Assembly: GCA_020718125.1 (NCBI GenBank)
Contig: DYDC01000193.1
Location: forward strand, 1 to 5,539
DNA from: Methylacidiphilum sp.
Lineage (GTDB): Bacteria > Verrucomicrobiota > Verrucomicrobiia > CAIQCK01
Direction: 5' to 3'
Length of the DNA stretch: 5,539 nucleotides
A program made the position numbers and the translations under genes. Of the stretch, positions 1 to 5,539 are shown in pieces; the stretch's first letter is position 1, and each line of letters begins with the position of its first letter. Under the pieces are notes generated by a model. It searched no databases. It was given only the letters and a program-made list of their open reading frames with translations, and was not told the origin of the DNA.

Positions 1-1239
1 TCCGGCTACGAATACATCGAACGGCGCTTCGGCCCGTTTGCGCGGCTCTATGGGAGCGCGATGTTTCTGCTCCTTCAGATCGGCCGGGTGGGTTTGATCC
101 TGGTCTTGTTGTCGCTGCCGCTGAAGCTGCTCACCGGCTGGAGCCAGACGCATTCCATTCTTTTGTGCGGAGCTTTCACCACGTGCTACGTGCTTTTCGG
201 TGGTTTCACGGCGGTGTTGTGGGCCGACGTGATCCAGACGTGCATCCTGGCACTGGGCGGCGTGTTCTGCGCCGGGTTGATCTGCTACGAACTGCCGGGC
301 GGTCTGTCAACGATCATCGAGGTTGGCCGGCAGGCAGACAAGTTCGGCGTGCCACCCCTGCTCCCGTCCGGCGAGCCGCTGGGCGCGGCTTTCGTCCAGC
401 TCACGCTGGTGGTGCTCGTGCTGCACGGGCTGTTCAACCAGATGCTCTATCTCAGTGGCGATCAAACCGTCATCCAACGCTACCTGGCGACGCGGACGGA
501 TCGCGAGGCGCGGAAGGGGCTTTGGATCGGCGTCCTTGGAATGACGGCCGCGGTGATGTTCTTCACGTTCCTCGGCACGTGCCTCTACGTCTATTATGCC
601 AGGATGCCGGATGCCGCGGTGGCATCGTTGCCTGCCGACGAGGTGTTTCCTCATTTCATCCTGACACGTCTGCCGTCCGGGATGGTGGGCCTTGTCGTGG
701 CGGGTTTGATGGCGGCGGCCATGTCCTCGATTGATTCGAGTCTCAGCGCGATCACCATGGTCTTCCAGATTGACATCTATCGCCGCCATCTCGTGAAGCA
801 CCGGCCCGACGCGCACTACCTGCGCGCGGCCAAGCTGACCACCCTGGCCGCCGGCGCTGTCATGACCTTCGGCGCACTGGGTCTGACCACCGTGCCCGCA
901 AAGACCCTGCTCGATCTGATGTTTCTCGTTTACGCTGTCTTTGCCGGTGGAATCGCCGCGCTTTTCCTGCTGGGCATGCTTTCGCGCAGGGCCACCGCGG
1001 CCGGTGTCAACGTCGGCATCATGGTGTCGTTGCCGGTGAGTCTCTACCTGACATGCAGCCACTTCGGCTGGCTCTTGCCCAGTGCGCTCCGCTGCCCAAC
1101 GCACCCGTATCTGATCGCAGCGATCGTCAACACGTCGCTGCTAATCACCGCCTACGGCGCCAGCCTGATTTTTCGGCGCAAGCAAGGCCGCCTCTCGGCG
1201 CCTGACGGTCTGACCGTGTGGACGCCACATTCCGAATAG
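1..1239 (+). CDS. Sodium:solute symporter (SSS family), 5'-partial
   Basis: Inner-membrane secondary transporter, probably Na+-coupled uptake of a sugar, sugar acid or similar organic solute. The frame is open from the first base (SGYEYIERRFG...), so the first ATG at nt 61 is internal and the real start lies upstream. There are 412 residues here against about 500-550 for the family, so roughly the first 80-100 are missing. About ten hydrophobic segments are visible (near residues 20-44, 53-76, 80-98, 128-148, 173-200, 227-252, 277-297, 304-326, 332-352 and 369-390, counting from the window edge). Family signatures seen are GYEYIERRFG at the edge, LFGGFTAVLWADVIQ, GDQTVIQRYL near 153-162, and VAGLMAAAMSSIDSSLSA near 233-250. 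The AAAMSS serines lie where SSS proteins place the Na2 site. The tail is basic then polar and ends at TAG 1237-1239. The dehydratase gene follows 89 nt later, so co-transcription with the sugar-acid genes is plausible. The substrate cannot be read from the sequence. Confidence 0.93.
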   Translation, partial: SGYEYIERRFGPFARLYGSAMFLLLQIGRVGLILVLLSLPLKLLTGWSQTHSILLCGAFTTCYVLFGGFTAVLWADVIQTCILALGGVFCAGLICYELPGGLSTIIEVGRQADKFGVPPLLPSGEPLGAAFVQLTLVVLVLHGLFNQMLYLSGDQTVIQRYLATRTDREARKGLWIGVLGMTAAVMFFTFLGTCLYVYYARMPDAAVASLPADEVFPHFILTRLPSGMVGLVVAGLMAAAMSSIDSSLSAITMVFQIDIYRRHLVKHRPDAHYLRAAKLTTLAAGAVMTFGALGLTTVPAKTLLDLMFLVYAVFAGGIAALFLLGMLSRRATAAGVNVGIMVSLPVSLYLTCSHFGWLLPSALRCPTHPYLIAAIVNTSLLITAYGASLIFRRKQGRLSAPDGLTVWTPHSE

Positions 1240-1312
1240 AAGCATGCCAAGAAAACACCAGGACTGAGCGCGGCGTCAGGCCCTTCGGGCGTGGCTGAGC
1301 CGGTCCGGATCG

Positions 1313-1318
1313 AAAGGA
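1313..1318 (+). promoter_or_regulatory. Ribosome binding site of the dehydratase gene
   Basis: AAAGGA lies 10 nt before the ATG at 1329, a moderate Shine-Dalgarno match. The rest of the 1240-1328 gap holds only a short GCCC-TTC-GGGC hairpin (1280-1290) with no following T-run. I see no recognisable -35/-10 pair. Confidence 0.55.
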
Positions 1319-1328
1319 TTGCATAACG

Positions 1329-2495
1329 ATGAAGATCACGAAGCTGGAAGTTATCAAGCTGTCGCAACCCTACGGAGAAGGACAACGCTGGAAGTTCGCC
1401 GGCGGCAAGGTCGAACTGTGGAACGTCGTGCTCGTGCGGCTGACTGCGGAGGACGGCACGACCGGTCTGGGCGAGATCGGCGACGGGCACTTCATCCCGG
1501 ACGTCGCCGAGGCGCTGGCAAAATTCTGTTCTCGCATGTTGAGCGACCTCTCGGTGTTCGACACGAATCTGCTCTACGACCGGCTGTATAAGGCCGGCCA
1601 CTTCTGGGGCCGCCGAGGGCTGGCAATCGGCGTGATCAGCGGCATCGAAACCGCCTGCTGGGACATCCAAGGCAAGCTGCTGGGCCAGCCGGTTTATCGT
1701 CTGTTGGGCGGGGCATGCCGAACCAAGATTCGCGCCTACGCCTCCGGCGGGATGGAGCAGAGCGACGCCGCGTTGGCCGAGGAGTTGAAACGTCACGTGG
1801 ACGCCGGCTTCACGGCCGTGAAGGTCCGCGGCGGCTATCCGGAGCCGGTGCGCGACGAGCACGTCATGGCCGTGGCCCGGCGGGCGGTGGGAGAGAAGAT
1901 CGAGGTCGCTATAGACGCGGGTCAAGGTTATGTGCCGCGGCCGTGGTCAATCAAGAGGGCCATCGAGGCGGTGCGCAGGCTTGCGCCATACCAGCCGATG
2001 TGGCTCGAAGAGCCGGTGCGCACCGACGACGTGGCCGGCTACGCCGAGGTTCGCGCGGCGGCCGGGTTTCCCATCGCCGGCGGCGAAAACCTCACCGGCC
2101 TGGTCGAGGCCCGCGATTTGATTGATCACAAGGCCCTGGACATCATCCAAGCTGACATTACCCATGCCGGAGGAATTGGCGAAACGCGCCGCATCGCCGA
2201 TTACGCCCGCGCGCATGGGCTGGCGTGGGCGCCGCATGTGTTCCGCAGCGGAGTGGGCTTCATGGCTCACTTGCACCTTTGCACCGCCCAGCCCAATGCG
2301 ATGATCTTTGAATACAGCCGGCAGGCGGCGCTGCGCGACGAGTTGGTGCTCCAGATGCCTCGCTTTGAGGAAGGATGCCTCCATCCAGTGGATCAACCCG
2401 GCTTGGGGGTGCATCTGCCCGACGAGTTGCTGGAGCAGTTCGCCTACCGACCGGGCACAGAGCAGTGGTTCGCAGTGGAAGGGTTTCGAGAATGA
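1329..2495 (+). CDS. Mandelate racemase/enolase superfamily acid-sugar dehydratase
   Basis: Cytosolic Mg2+-dependent enzyme predicted to abstract the alpha-proton of an aldonate and eliminate water, giving a 2-keto-3-deoxy acid. At 388 aa it has normal family length: an N-terminal capping domain (about 1-125), a TIM barrel, and a C-terminal return to the cap. Metal ligands are readable as D196 (AIDAGQGY), E227 (WLEEPV) and E253 (GGENLTG). The mandelate-racemase-type His-Asp dyad is H303 (WAPHVFRSG) with D276 (IQADITHAGGI), and E328 (IFEYS) matches the electrophilic Glu of that subgroup. On the second barrel strand the motif is K165-V-R167 instead of the usual KxK. His-Asp plus Glu fits an acid-sugar dehydratase better than a muconate cycloisomerase or dipeptide epimerase. 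The ATG at 1329 has an SD 10 nt upstream. The stop TGA overlaps the next start in ATGA. Substrate candidates are L-rhamnonate, L-fuconate, D-galactonate or other aldonates, and the sequence does not decide between them. Confidence 0.92.
   Translation: MKITKLEVIKLSQPYGEGQRWKFAGGKVELWNVVLVRLTAEDGTTGLGEIGDGHFIPDVAEALAKFCSRMLSDLSVFDTNLLYDRLYKAGHFWGRRGLAIGVISGIETACWDIQGKLLGQPVYRLLGGACRTKIRAYASGGMEQSDAALAEELKRHVDAGFTAVKVRGGYPEPVRDEHVMAVARRAVGEKIEVAIDAGQGYVPRPWSIKRAIEAVRRLAPYQPMWLEEPVRTDDVAGYAEVRAAAGFPIAGGENLTGLVEARDLIDHKALDIIQADITHAGGIGETRRIADYARAHGLAWAPHVFRSGVGFMAHLHLCTAQPNAMIFEYSRQAALRDELVLQMPRFEEGCLHPVDQPGLGVHLPDELLEQFAYRPGTEQWFAVEGFRE
2477..2483 (+). promoter_or_regulatory. Ribosome binding site fixing the MBL gene start
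   Basis: GGAAGGG inside the end of the dehydratase gene precedes the ATG at 2492 by 8 nt. It favours this start over the upstream in-frame ATG at 2375, whose extra 39 residues (Arg/Ser/Gly-rich) look like out-of-frame translation of the dehydratase. Confidence 0.65.
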
Positions 2496-3253
2496 GCGGA
2501 CCACGACTGATCGCCGTGCCCGTGCTGTCAATCGAGGCAGTGCCGGCGCCCGCCCTGCTCCATTTGAGCGACTACGGGCGCGACATTCCCATCTCCGGCT
2601 ACGCCTGGCTCTACCGGCCGGGGCACGCCTCTCGCTGGACACTGGTTGACACGGGCATGGAGGACACCGAACCGGCCAACGTCGGCCGCCCCGCGCAACG
2701 CTGTTGGCGCTCGATGCCGCTGTTGGCGGCGCTGGCCCGGCACGGCGTCAGCGCGGGCGATGTCTCGGATGTGATCCTCACGCACTTGCACTGCGATCAT
2801 TGCGGATCGATCGAGCTTTTCGCCGCGGCCCAATGGCACGTTCCGGCCGCTGAATGGGAGTTTGTCAACGACCCGGCCAACGCCGACCTGGTGATGGAGC
2901 CAGTCTATCCGCGTGCGCTGATCGCGCGCATGACGAGCCACGGCGTCGGCACGCTGGCGGATGGCGACCAGCCGGTGGCCGGCCTGCGCGTCAAGCACCT
3001 CGGCGGACACACGGTCGGCTCGATGGCCGTGGAAGTGCTCGATCCGGCGGGCGCGGTCTGCGTCGTGTTGGCCGGCGACGTGATGCCGCTCTATGAGAAT
3101 CTCACCCGGCGCATCCCGCCCGGCACGCTCTGGCACTGGGGCGATTGCCGGCGGGCCTTGCGGCGTCTGGCGGCCTGCGAGGCCCCCGTGCTGCCAAGCC
3201 ACGATCCCCAACTGATGCAGAGGTTCCCCGAAGGAGTTGTTCTCCATGAATGA
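2492..3253 (+). CDS. Metallo-beta-lactamase-fold hydrolase, AHL-lactonase-like; candidate sugar lactonase
   Basis: Predicted soluble binuclear-zinc hydrolase of 253 aa, close to the usual length of AHL-lactonase-type MBL proteins. The full ligand set is visible: H98-L-H100-C-D102-H103 (THLHCDHCGS), H173 (GGHTVGS), bridging D196 (LAGDVM) and H237 (LPSHDP). Strand-turn features LVDTGM (51-56) and VILTHLHCDH are typical of the fold. No signal peptide is seen, so it probably acts in the cytosol. The start overlaps the dehydratase stop by 4 nt (ATGA) and the end overlaps the aldolase start by 8 nt, so translation is probably coupled. Known AHL lactonases of this fold open a lactone ring. Placed between a dehydrogenase and an aldonate dehydratase, the simplest inferred role is hydrolysis of an aldonolactone, but this is not proven. 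Alternatives are a quorum-quenching lactonase or an esterase/thioesterase-like MBL enzyme. The fold is certain and the substrate is not. Confidence 0.9.
   Translation: MSGPRLIAVPVLSIEAVPAPALLHLSDYGRDIPISGYAWLYRPGHASRWTLVDTGMEDTEPANVGRPAQRCWRSMPLLAALARHGVSAGDVSDVILTHLHCDHCGSIELFAAAQWHVPAAEWEFVNDPANADLVMEPVYPRALIARMTSHGVGTLADGDQPVAGLRVKHLGGHTVGSMAVEVLDPAGAVCVVLAGDVMPLYENLTRRIPPGTLWHWGDCRRALRRLAACEAPVLPSHDPQLMQRFPEGVVLHE
3231..3236 (+). promoter_or_regulatory. Ribosome binding site of the aldolase gene
   Basis: AAGGAG lies 9 nt before the ATG at 3246. It immediately abuts the in-frame TTG at 3237, which is too close to be served by it, so ATG 3246 is the preferred start. Confidence 0.75.
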
Positions 3254-4172
3254 AGCGCGACGCATTGAAGGTGTGATTCCGGTCCTGCCGGTCCCGTTTG
3301 CCGACGACCAGTCGCTCGACCTCGGCGCGTTTGCCGCCGAAGTCCGCTGGGCCGCCGGGCGGCCGGTGGACGGACTGGCCCTGTTCGGACTGGCTAGCGA
3401 ATACTGGAAGCTCAGCGACGACGAGCGCGTCGGGCTGACCGAGACGCTGGTCGCTGAAGTCGAGGGCCGCAAGCCGGTGTTGGTGAGCGTGACCGACAGC
3501 AGCCGGTTCCACGCCGAGCGATTTGCCCGGCGGGTCGCGGCGATCGGGGCGGACGCATTGATCGTGATGCCGCCCCATTTCATGTCACCGAAGCCGGAGA
3601 AAGTGATTGACCACTGCCGGGCGGTGGCCGATGCCGTGGCGCCGCTGACGGTCGTGATACAGTATTCGCCGGCCTACATCAGCGTCTCCCTCTCGGCGGA
3701 AGTGTTCGTGCGGATGCAAGAGCGGTCGCCCAACATCGGCTATGTGAAAGTCGAGCCGCGCCCCCCGGGGCCGATGGTCGAGGCGATCCGCACGGCGTCG
3801 GCCGGCCGGCTGAGTTGCCTGATCGGGCAAGGCGGCCTGACCCTGGCGGACTGCCGCCGGCGCGGCATTGCCGGCCTGATGCCCGGTGTGGCAGTCGTCG
3901 AGGTTTACCGGAAGCTCTGGGACGGCCTGGCGGCCGACCCGGTCAGCGACGAGACCCTGGACCTCAACGATCGGATGGTCGCCATGATGTCACACATCGT
4001 GCCGACGATTGATCTCTGGGTGGCCGCCGAAAAGCACATGCTCGCCTGGCGCGGCGTGATCGACCGCCCGCTCTTGCGCGATCCCTCGTCCGCGGCCGAA
4101 CGCGGATTCCTCGACTACCTCCGCTGCTGTTTCGATCGGTTGAGAATGGACCTGGGTGAAAAGGAGGAGTAA
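3246..4172 (+). CDS. DapA/NAL-family class I aldolase (2-keto-3-deoxy sugar acid aldolase-like)
   Basis: Schiff-base lyase of the dihydrodipicolinate synthase / N-acetylneuraminate lyase superfamily, predicted to cleave a 2-keto-3-deoxy acid to pyruvate and an aldehyde in the cytosol. It has 308 aa, normal for this (beta/alpha)8 family. K168 in YVKVE is at the expected position of the Schiff-base lysine, and Y140 in VIQYSP matches the conserved catalytic Tyr. The substrate-carboxylate loop reads GLASE (48-52) where DapA and NAL have GTTGE or GSTGE, so this is a divergent subfamily. Nothing supports a lysine-biosynthesis role: the neighbours are sugar-acid genes and a DapA-type Arg after the Tyr is not evident. 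The reading overlaps the MBL gene by 8 nt (ATGAATGA) and its TAA shares one base with the next ATG. Linkage to an acid-sugar dehydratase supports the aldolase call. A keto-acid dehydratase of the same fold, such as 5-dehydro-4-deoxyglucarate dehydratase, remains possible. Confidence 0.9.
   Translation: MNEARRIEGVIPVLPVPFADDQSLDLGAFAAEVRWAAGRPVDGLALFGLASEYWKLSDDERVGLTETLVAEVEGRKPVLVSVTDSSRFHAERFARRVAAIGADALIVMPPHFMSPKPEKVIDHCRAVADAVAPLTVVIQYSPAYISVSLSAEVFVRMQERSPNIGYVKVEPRPPGPMVEAIRTASAGRLSCLIGQGGLTLADCRRRGIAGLMPGVAVVEVYRKLWDGLAADPVSDETLDLNDRMVAMMSHIVPTIDLWVAAEKHMLAWRGVIDRPLLRDPSSAAERGFLDYLRCCFDRLRMDLGEKEE
4161..4169 (+). promoter_or_regulatory. Strong Shine-Dalgarno at the aldolase-SDR junction
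   Basis: AAGGAGGAG is the strongest SD in the window. It encodes the last aldolase residues and stands about 4 nt (from AGGAGG) before the ATG at 4172. The second in-frame ATG at 4184 would be about 16 nt away, which is long. The spacing to 4172 is slightly short, so 4172 is preferred but not certain. Confidence 0.7.
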
Positions 4173-4927
4173 TGGACCCTGATATGCGAAAAACGTGTCT
4201 TATCACCGGAGCCAGCCGGGGCATCGGCCTGGCGATCGCGCGACGGCTCGACCGTCATGGCTACCGGCTGGCGCTGACGGCCCAAAGCAAGGAGAGCTGG
4301 CAGAGGCTGCGCGGCGAACTGGCTTCGTTCACCGCGAAGGACCACGTGCCGATCGTCTGCGATGTGGCTGAGGAACAGCAAATCGCGGCGATGTTCGCGC
4401 AGACCGACGCCACCTTGGGAAGGCTCGACGCGTTGGTCTTCAATGCCGGCATCCACCACCAGGGGCCGGCCACGGAAATTCAGGCGGCCGACTGGGACCG
4501 GCTCTTTGCGATTGATGTCCGTGGCGCGATGCTCTGCTGCCGGGAAGCCGCGGGCCGCATGGCCGCCCACGGAGGCAGCATCGTCGTCATTGGCTCGATT
4601 GCCGGGGAGCGCCCCATCGCCAAGCGCGCCTGTTACTGCGCGGCCAAGGCCGCCGAGCATGCCTACGCGCAGAGCGTGGCCTTGGAATGGGCGCCCCAAG
4701 GGATTCGTGTCAACATCGTGGCGCCCGGCCCCATTGACACCGATTTCCTCACCGAAGCTCTTCAAGCTCTGAAACTCAGCTCCGAGGAGGTGCTCCGACT
4801 CGTCCCGCTGGGCAGAATCGGCACTGTCGAGGATGTCGCCGCCGCCGTCCATTACCTGCTCAGCGACGAGGCCAGCTTTGTCACCGGCGCCGTGCTGCGC
4901 ATCGATGGCGGCCGCATTTGGTCTTGA
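4172..4927 (+). CDS. Short-chain dehydrogenase/reductase (candidate aldose or sugar-acid dehydrogenase)
   Basis: Classical SDR of 251 aa, a cytosolic NAD(P)-dependent Rossmann-fold oxidoreductase. Visible motifs are the nucleotide-binding T12-GASRGIG-19, N91-A-G, catalytic S142 (VIGSIAG) and Y155-CAA-K159, then NIVAPGPIDTDF (181-192) and a C-terminal FVTGAVLRIDGG. The end of the second strand (LALTAQSK) has no acidic residue, which weakly favours NADP(H) over NAD(H). The position of the usual tetrad Asn (V-N-L/V-x-G) reads I-D115-V-R-G. It is the last gene of the overlapping cluster, joined to the aldolase by TAATG. In context it could oxidise the aldose to the lactone at the first step, or oxidise a 2-keto-3-deoxy acid in a variant route. 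FabG-like names assigned by similarity alone would be misleading here, since no fatty-acid genes are nearby. The family is certain and the substrate unknown. Confidence 0.92.
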   Translation: MDPDMRKTCLITGASRGIGLAIARRLDRHGYRLALTAQSKESWQRLRGELASFTAKDHVPIVCDVAEEQQIAAMFAQTDATLGRLDALVFNAGIHHQGPATEIQAADWDRLFAIDVRGAMLCCREAAGRMAAHGGSIVVIGSIAGERPIAKRACYCAAKAAEHAYAQSVALEWAPQGIRVNIVAPGPIDTDFLTEALQALKLSSEEVLRLVPLGRIGTVEDVAAAVHYLLSDEASFVTGAVLRIDGGRIWS

Positions 4928-4981
4928 GCGGGCCGGAGACATTTGATGTGTGGACCGCGTGTAAACCAAAGAACCAAGAGT

Positions 4982-4986
4982 GAGGA
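4982..4986 (+). promoter_or_regulatory. Shine-Dalgarno for ATG 4994
   Basis: GAGGA sits 7 nt before the ATG at 4994, which is ideal spacing. It is better placed than anything in front of the ATG at 5017, whose nearest match is GGAAG at 5001-5005, 11 nt away. The preceding gap from 4928 shows no clear promoter or terminator. Confidence 0.55.
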
Positions 4987-4993
4987 AGCAACG

Positions 4994-5020
4994 ATGAGCC
5001 GGAAGAAAAGTCCGCCATGA
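4994..5020 (+). other. 8-codon leader ORF or true start region of the secreted protein
   Basis: ATG 4994 reads MSRKKSPP and stops at TGA 5018-5020, which overlaps the next ATG (5017) as ATGA. It has a good SD and is rich in Arg/Lys. A -1 shift, or one more A in the A4 run at 5006-5009, would continue as MSRKKKSAMTTAICG... into the downstream frame, giving a textbook signal-peptide N-region. It may therefore be the real 5' end of the next gene broken by a one-base indel, or a coupled leader peptide. Confidence 0.45.
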
Positions 5021-5539
5021 CAACGGCGATTTGCGGGAAAGCCATTCTGTTGGTTTGCCTGGCATCGGTTGCGCGGAGCCAGGTGCCCGCCGACAAAGAC
5101 ACCTTTGGCCCAACTGAGCGGAGAACTCGGAGTGCCGCCGTGTCTGGAGGGTTGCAGGGAGCCGCATGCACCGAGACCGCCGGGCCGACGCGTGCCCTCG
5201 GGCTGTTCAAGCCGGGAACCCCCGTCCCGCTGGAAGAAGGCTTTCATGATCCGCCGCCGATCTCGCGCGCACAATGCTGGTGGCAGTGCCATGGTAGCGC
5301 CTTCACGAAGAAGGAGATTACCCGGCAGCTTGAAGAGTTCAAAGCCAAAGGGATGGGTGGCGTGACCATCAAGGATACCAGCGCGTCCTACACGGATACG
5401 CTGTCTATGCCGCGCGACGAGAAGACGGCCCATATCAAGGACATCGGGTATATGAGCCCGGAGTGGCTCGACATGTTCGCCCACATCGCGGCCGAGTGCA
5501 AGCGGCTGGGGCTGATCTGCCGCAGCCGCCTGGGCAGCG
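5017..5539 (+). CDS. Exported glycoside-hydrolase-like protein (GH106-like N-terminus), 3'-partial
   Basis: The frame runs open from ATG 5017 to the window edge (174 codons seen, no stop). Residues 1-21 look like a Sec signal peptide: Lys8, hydrophobic AILLVCLASVA, and A19-R-S21 before Q22 as a likely cleavage site, so the protein should act outside the cytoplasm. Residues 22-70 are a weakly structured, Arg/Gly/Ala-rich stretch without recognised similarity. From about 72 the pattern LEEGFHDPPP, then QCWWQCHG, ITRQLEEFKAKGMGGVTI (101-118) and YMSPEWLDMFAHIAAECKRLGL (145-166, key residues Y145, W150, E160, L164) resembles the start of GH106-type alpha-L-rhamnosidase-like proteins. These open with a PP...WW motif, a DLeaMkraGigGv-like segment and an SpeW...a.eakrLGL helix. 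The catalytic region lies beyond the window, so the activity is unproven. The neighbouring symporter and sugar-acid genes fit a secreted glycosidase. The start is uncertain and may be ATG 4994 if an indel is present. Confidence 0.68.
   Translation, partial: MTTAICGKAILLVCLASVARSQVPADKDTFGPTERRTRSAAVSGGLQGAACTETAGPTRALGLFKPGTPVPLEEGFHDPPPISRAQCWWQCHGSAFTKKEITRQLEEFKAKGMGGVTIKDTSASYTDTLSMPRDEKTAHIKDIGYMSPEWLDMFAHIAAECKRLGLICRSRLGS

Noticed and set aside
307..1104. Long antisense open frame opposite the symporter
   Set aside because: It is a GC-driven shadow: the product is rich in His, Arg and Gln with no motif, and the + strand frame is a clear SSS transporter.
1244..1267. 7-codon ORF (MPRKHQD) after the symporter
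   Set aside because: It has no Shine-Dalgarno and no overlap with the next gene, and is expected by chance.
1280..1290. Small GCCC-TTC-GGGC hairpin as a terminator after the symporter
   Set aside because: The stem is only 4 bp with no T-run after it, which is too weak to call a rho-independent terminator.
2375..2491. N-terminal extension of the MBL protein from the upstream ATG
   Set aside because: The extra residues are an out-of-frame reading of the dehydratase C-terminus. The SD and the ATGA overlap support the start at 2492.
2528..3583. 351-codon antisense open frame opposite the MBL and aldolase genes
   Set aside because: It spans the junction of two well-supported genes and has low-complexity Arg/Ala composition and no recognisable domain.
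4943..4966. TTGATG ... GTAAAC as a possible promoter before the secreted protein gene
   Set aside because: The spacing is only 12 nt and the -10 match is poor.
4115..5167. 350-codon antisense open frame opposite the SDR and the downstream gap
   Set aside because: No motif or plausible ribosome site was seen. It covers the SDR, whose catalytic motifs are intact on the + strand.
5069..5365. 98-codon + strand frame starting at 5069
   Set aside because: It lies out of frame inside the exported-protein gene. The frame starting at 5017 has the signal peptide and GH-like motifs and stays open to the edge.

Overview
The window carries one strand-coherent gene block, all on the + strand. By eye it has high GC and third codon positions that are mostly G/C. 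The layout is a solute:sodium symporter, a tight cluster of sugar-acid enzymes, then a secreted glycoside-hydrolase-like protein. This resembles carbohydrate-use loci of Planctomycetota, Verrucomicrobiota or related environmental bacteria. That assignment is inferred from gene content; no taxonomic marker is present.

Layout: (1) nt 1-1239, a sodium:solute symporter (SSS family) that enters from outside the window and lacks its N-terminus. (2) An 89-nt gap with no convincing terminator or promoter. (3) Four genes at nt 1329-4927 whose stops and starts overlap by 4, 8 and 1 nt: a mandelate-racemase-type acid-sugar dehydratase of the enolase superfamily, a metallo-beta-lactamase-fold hydrolase, a DapA/NAL-type class I aldolase, and a short-chain dehydrogenase/reductase. 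(4) A 66-nt gap (4928-4993) with nothing recognisable except a Shine-Dalgarno sequence at its end. (5) An 8-codon reading frame at 4994-5020, overlapping in ATGA fashion the start of an exported protein that runs off the right edge (5017-5539). The N-terminus of that protein resembles GH106-like (alpha-L-rhamnosidase-type) proteins.

The parts add up to a non-phosphorylative oxidative sugar route. The extracytoplasmic glycosidase would release a sugar and the symporter would import it. The SDR would oxidise the aldose to an aldonolactone, the MBL-fold enzyme would open the lactone, the enolase-superfamily enzyme would dehydrate the aldonate to a 2-keto-3-deoxy acid, and the DapA-type lyase would cleave that to pyruvate plus an aldehyde. 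The fold assignments are firm. The order of steps and the substrate (L-rhamnose is one candidate, from the GH106-like neighbour) are inference. The least conventional element is an AHL-lactonase-like MBL protein where an SMP-30 or amidohydrolase-type sugar lactonase would usually sit.

The other notable point is the start of the secreted protein. One extra A in the A4 run at 5006-5009 would join the well-placed ATG at 4994 to the downstream frame and give a classic basic signal-peptide N-region. This suggests a one-base indel, programmed slippage or a coupled leader peptide.

No RNA genes, mobile elements, CRISPR arrays or long repeats were seen.
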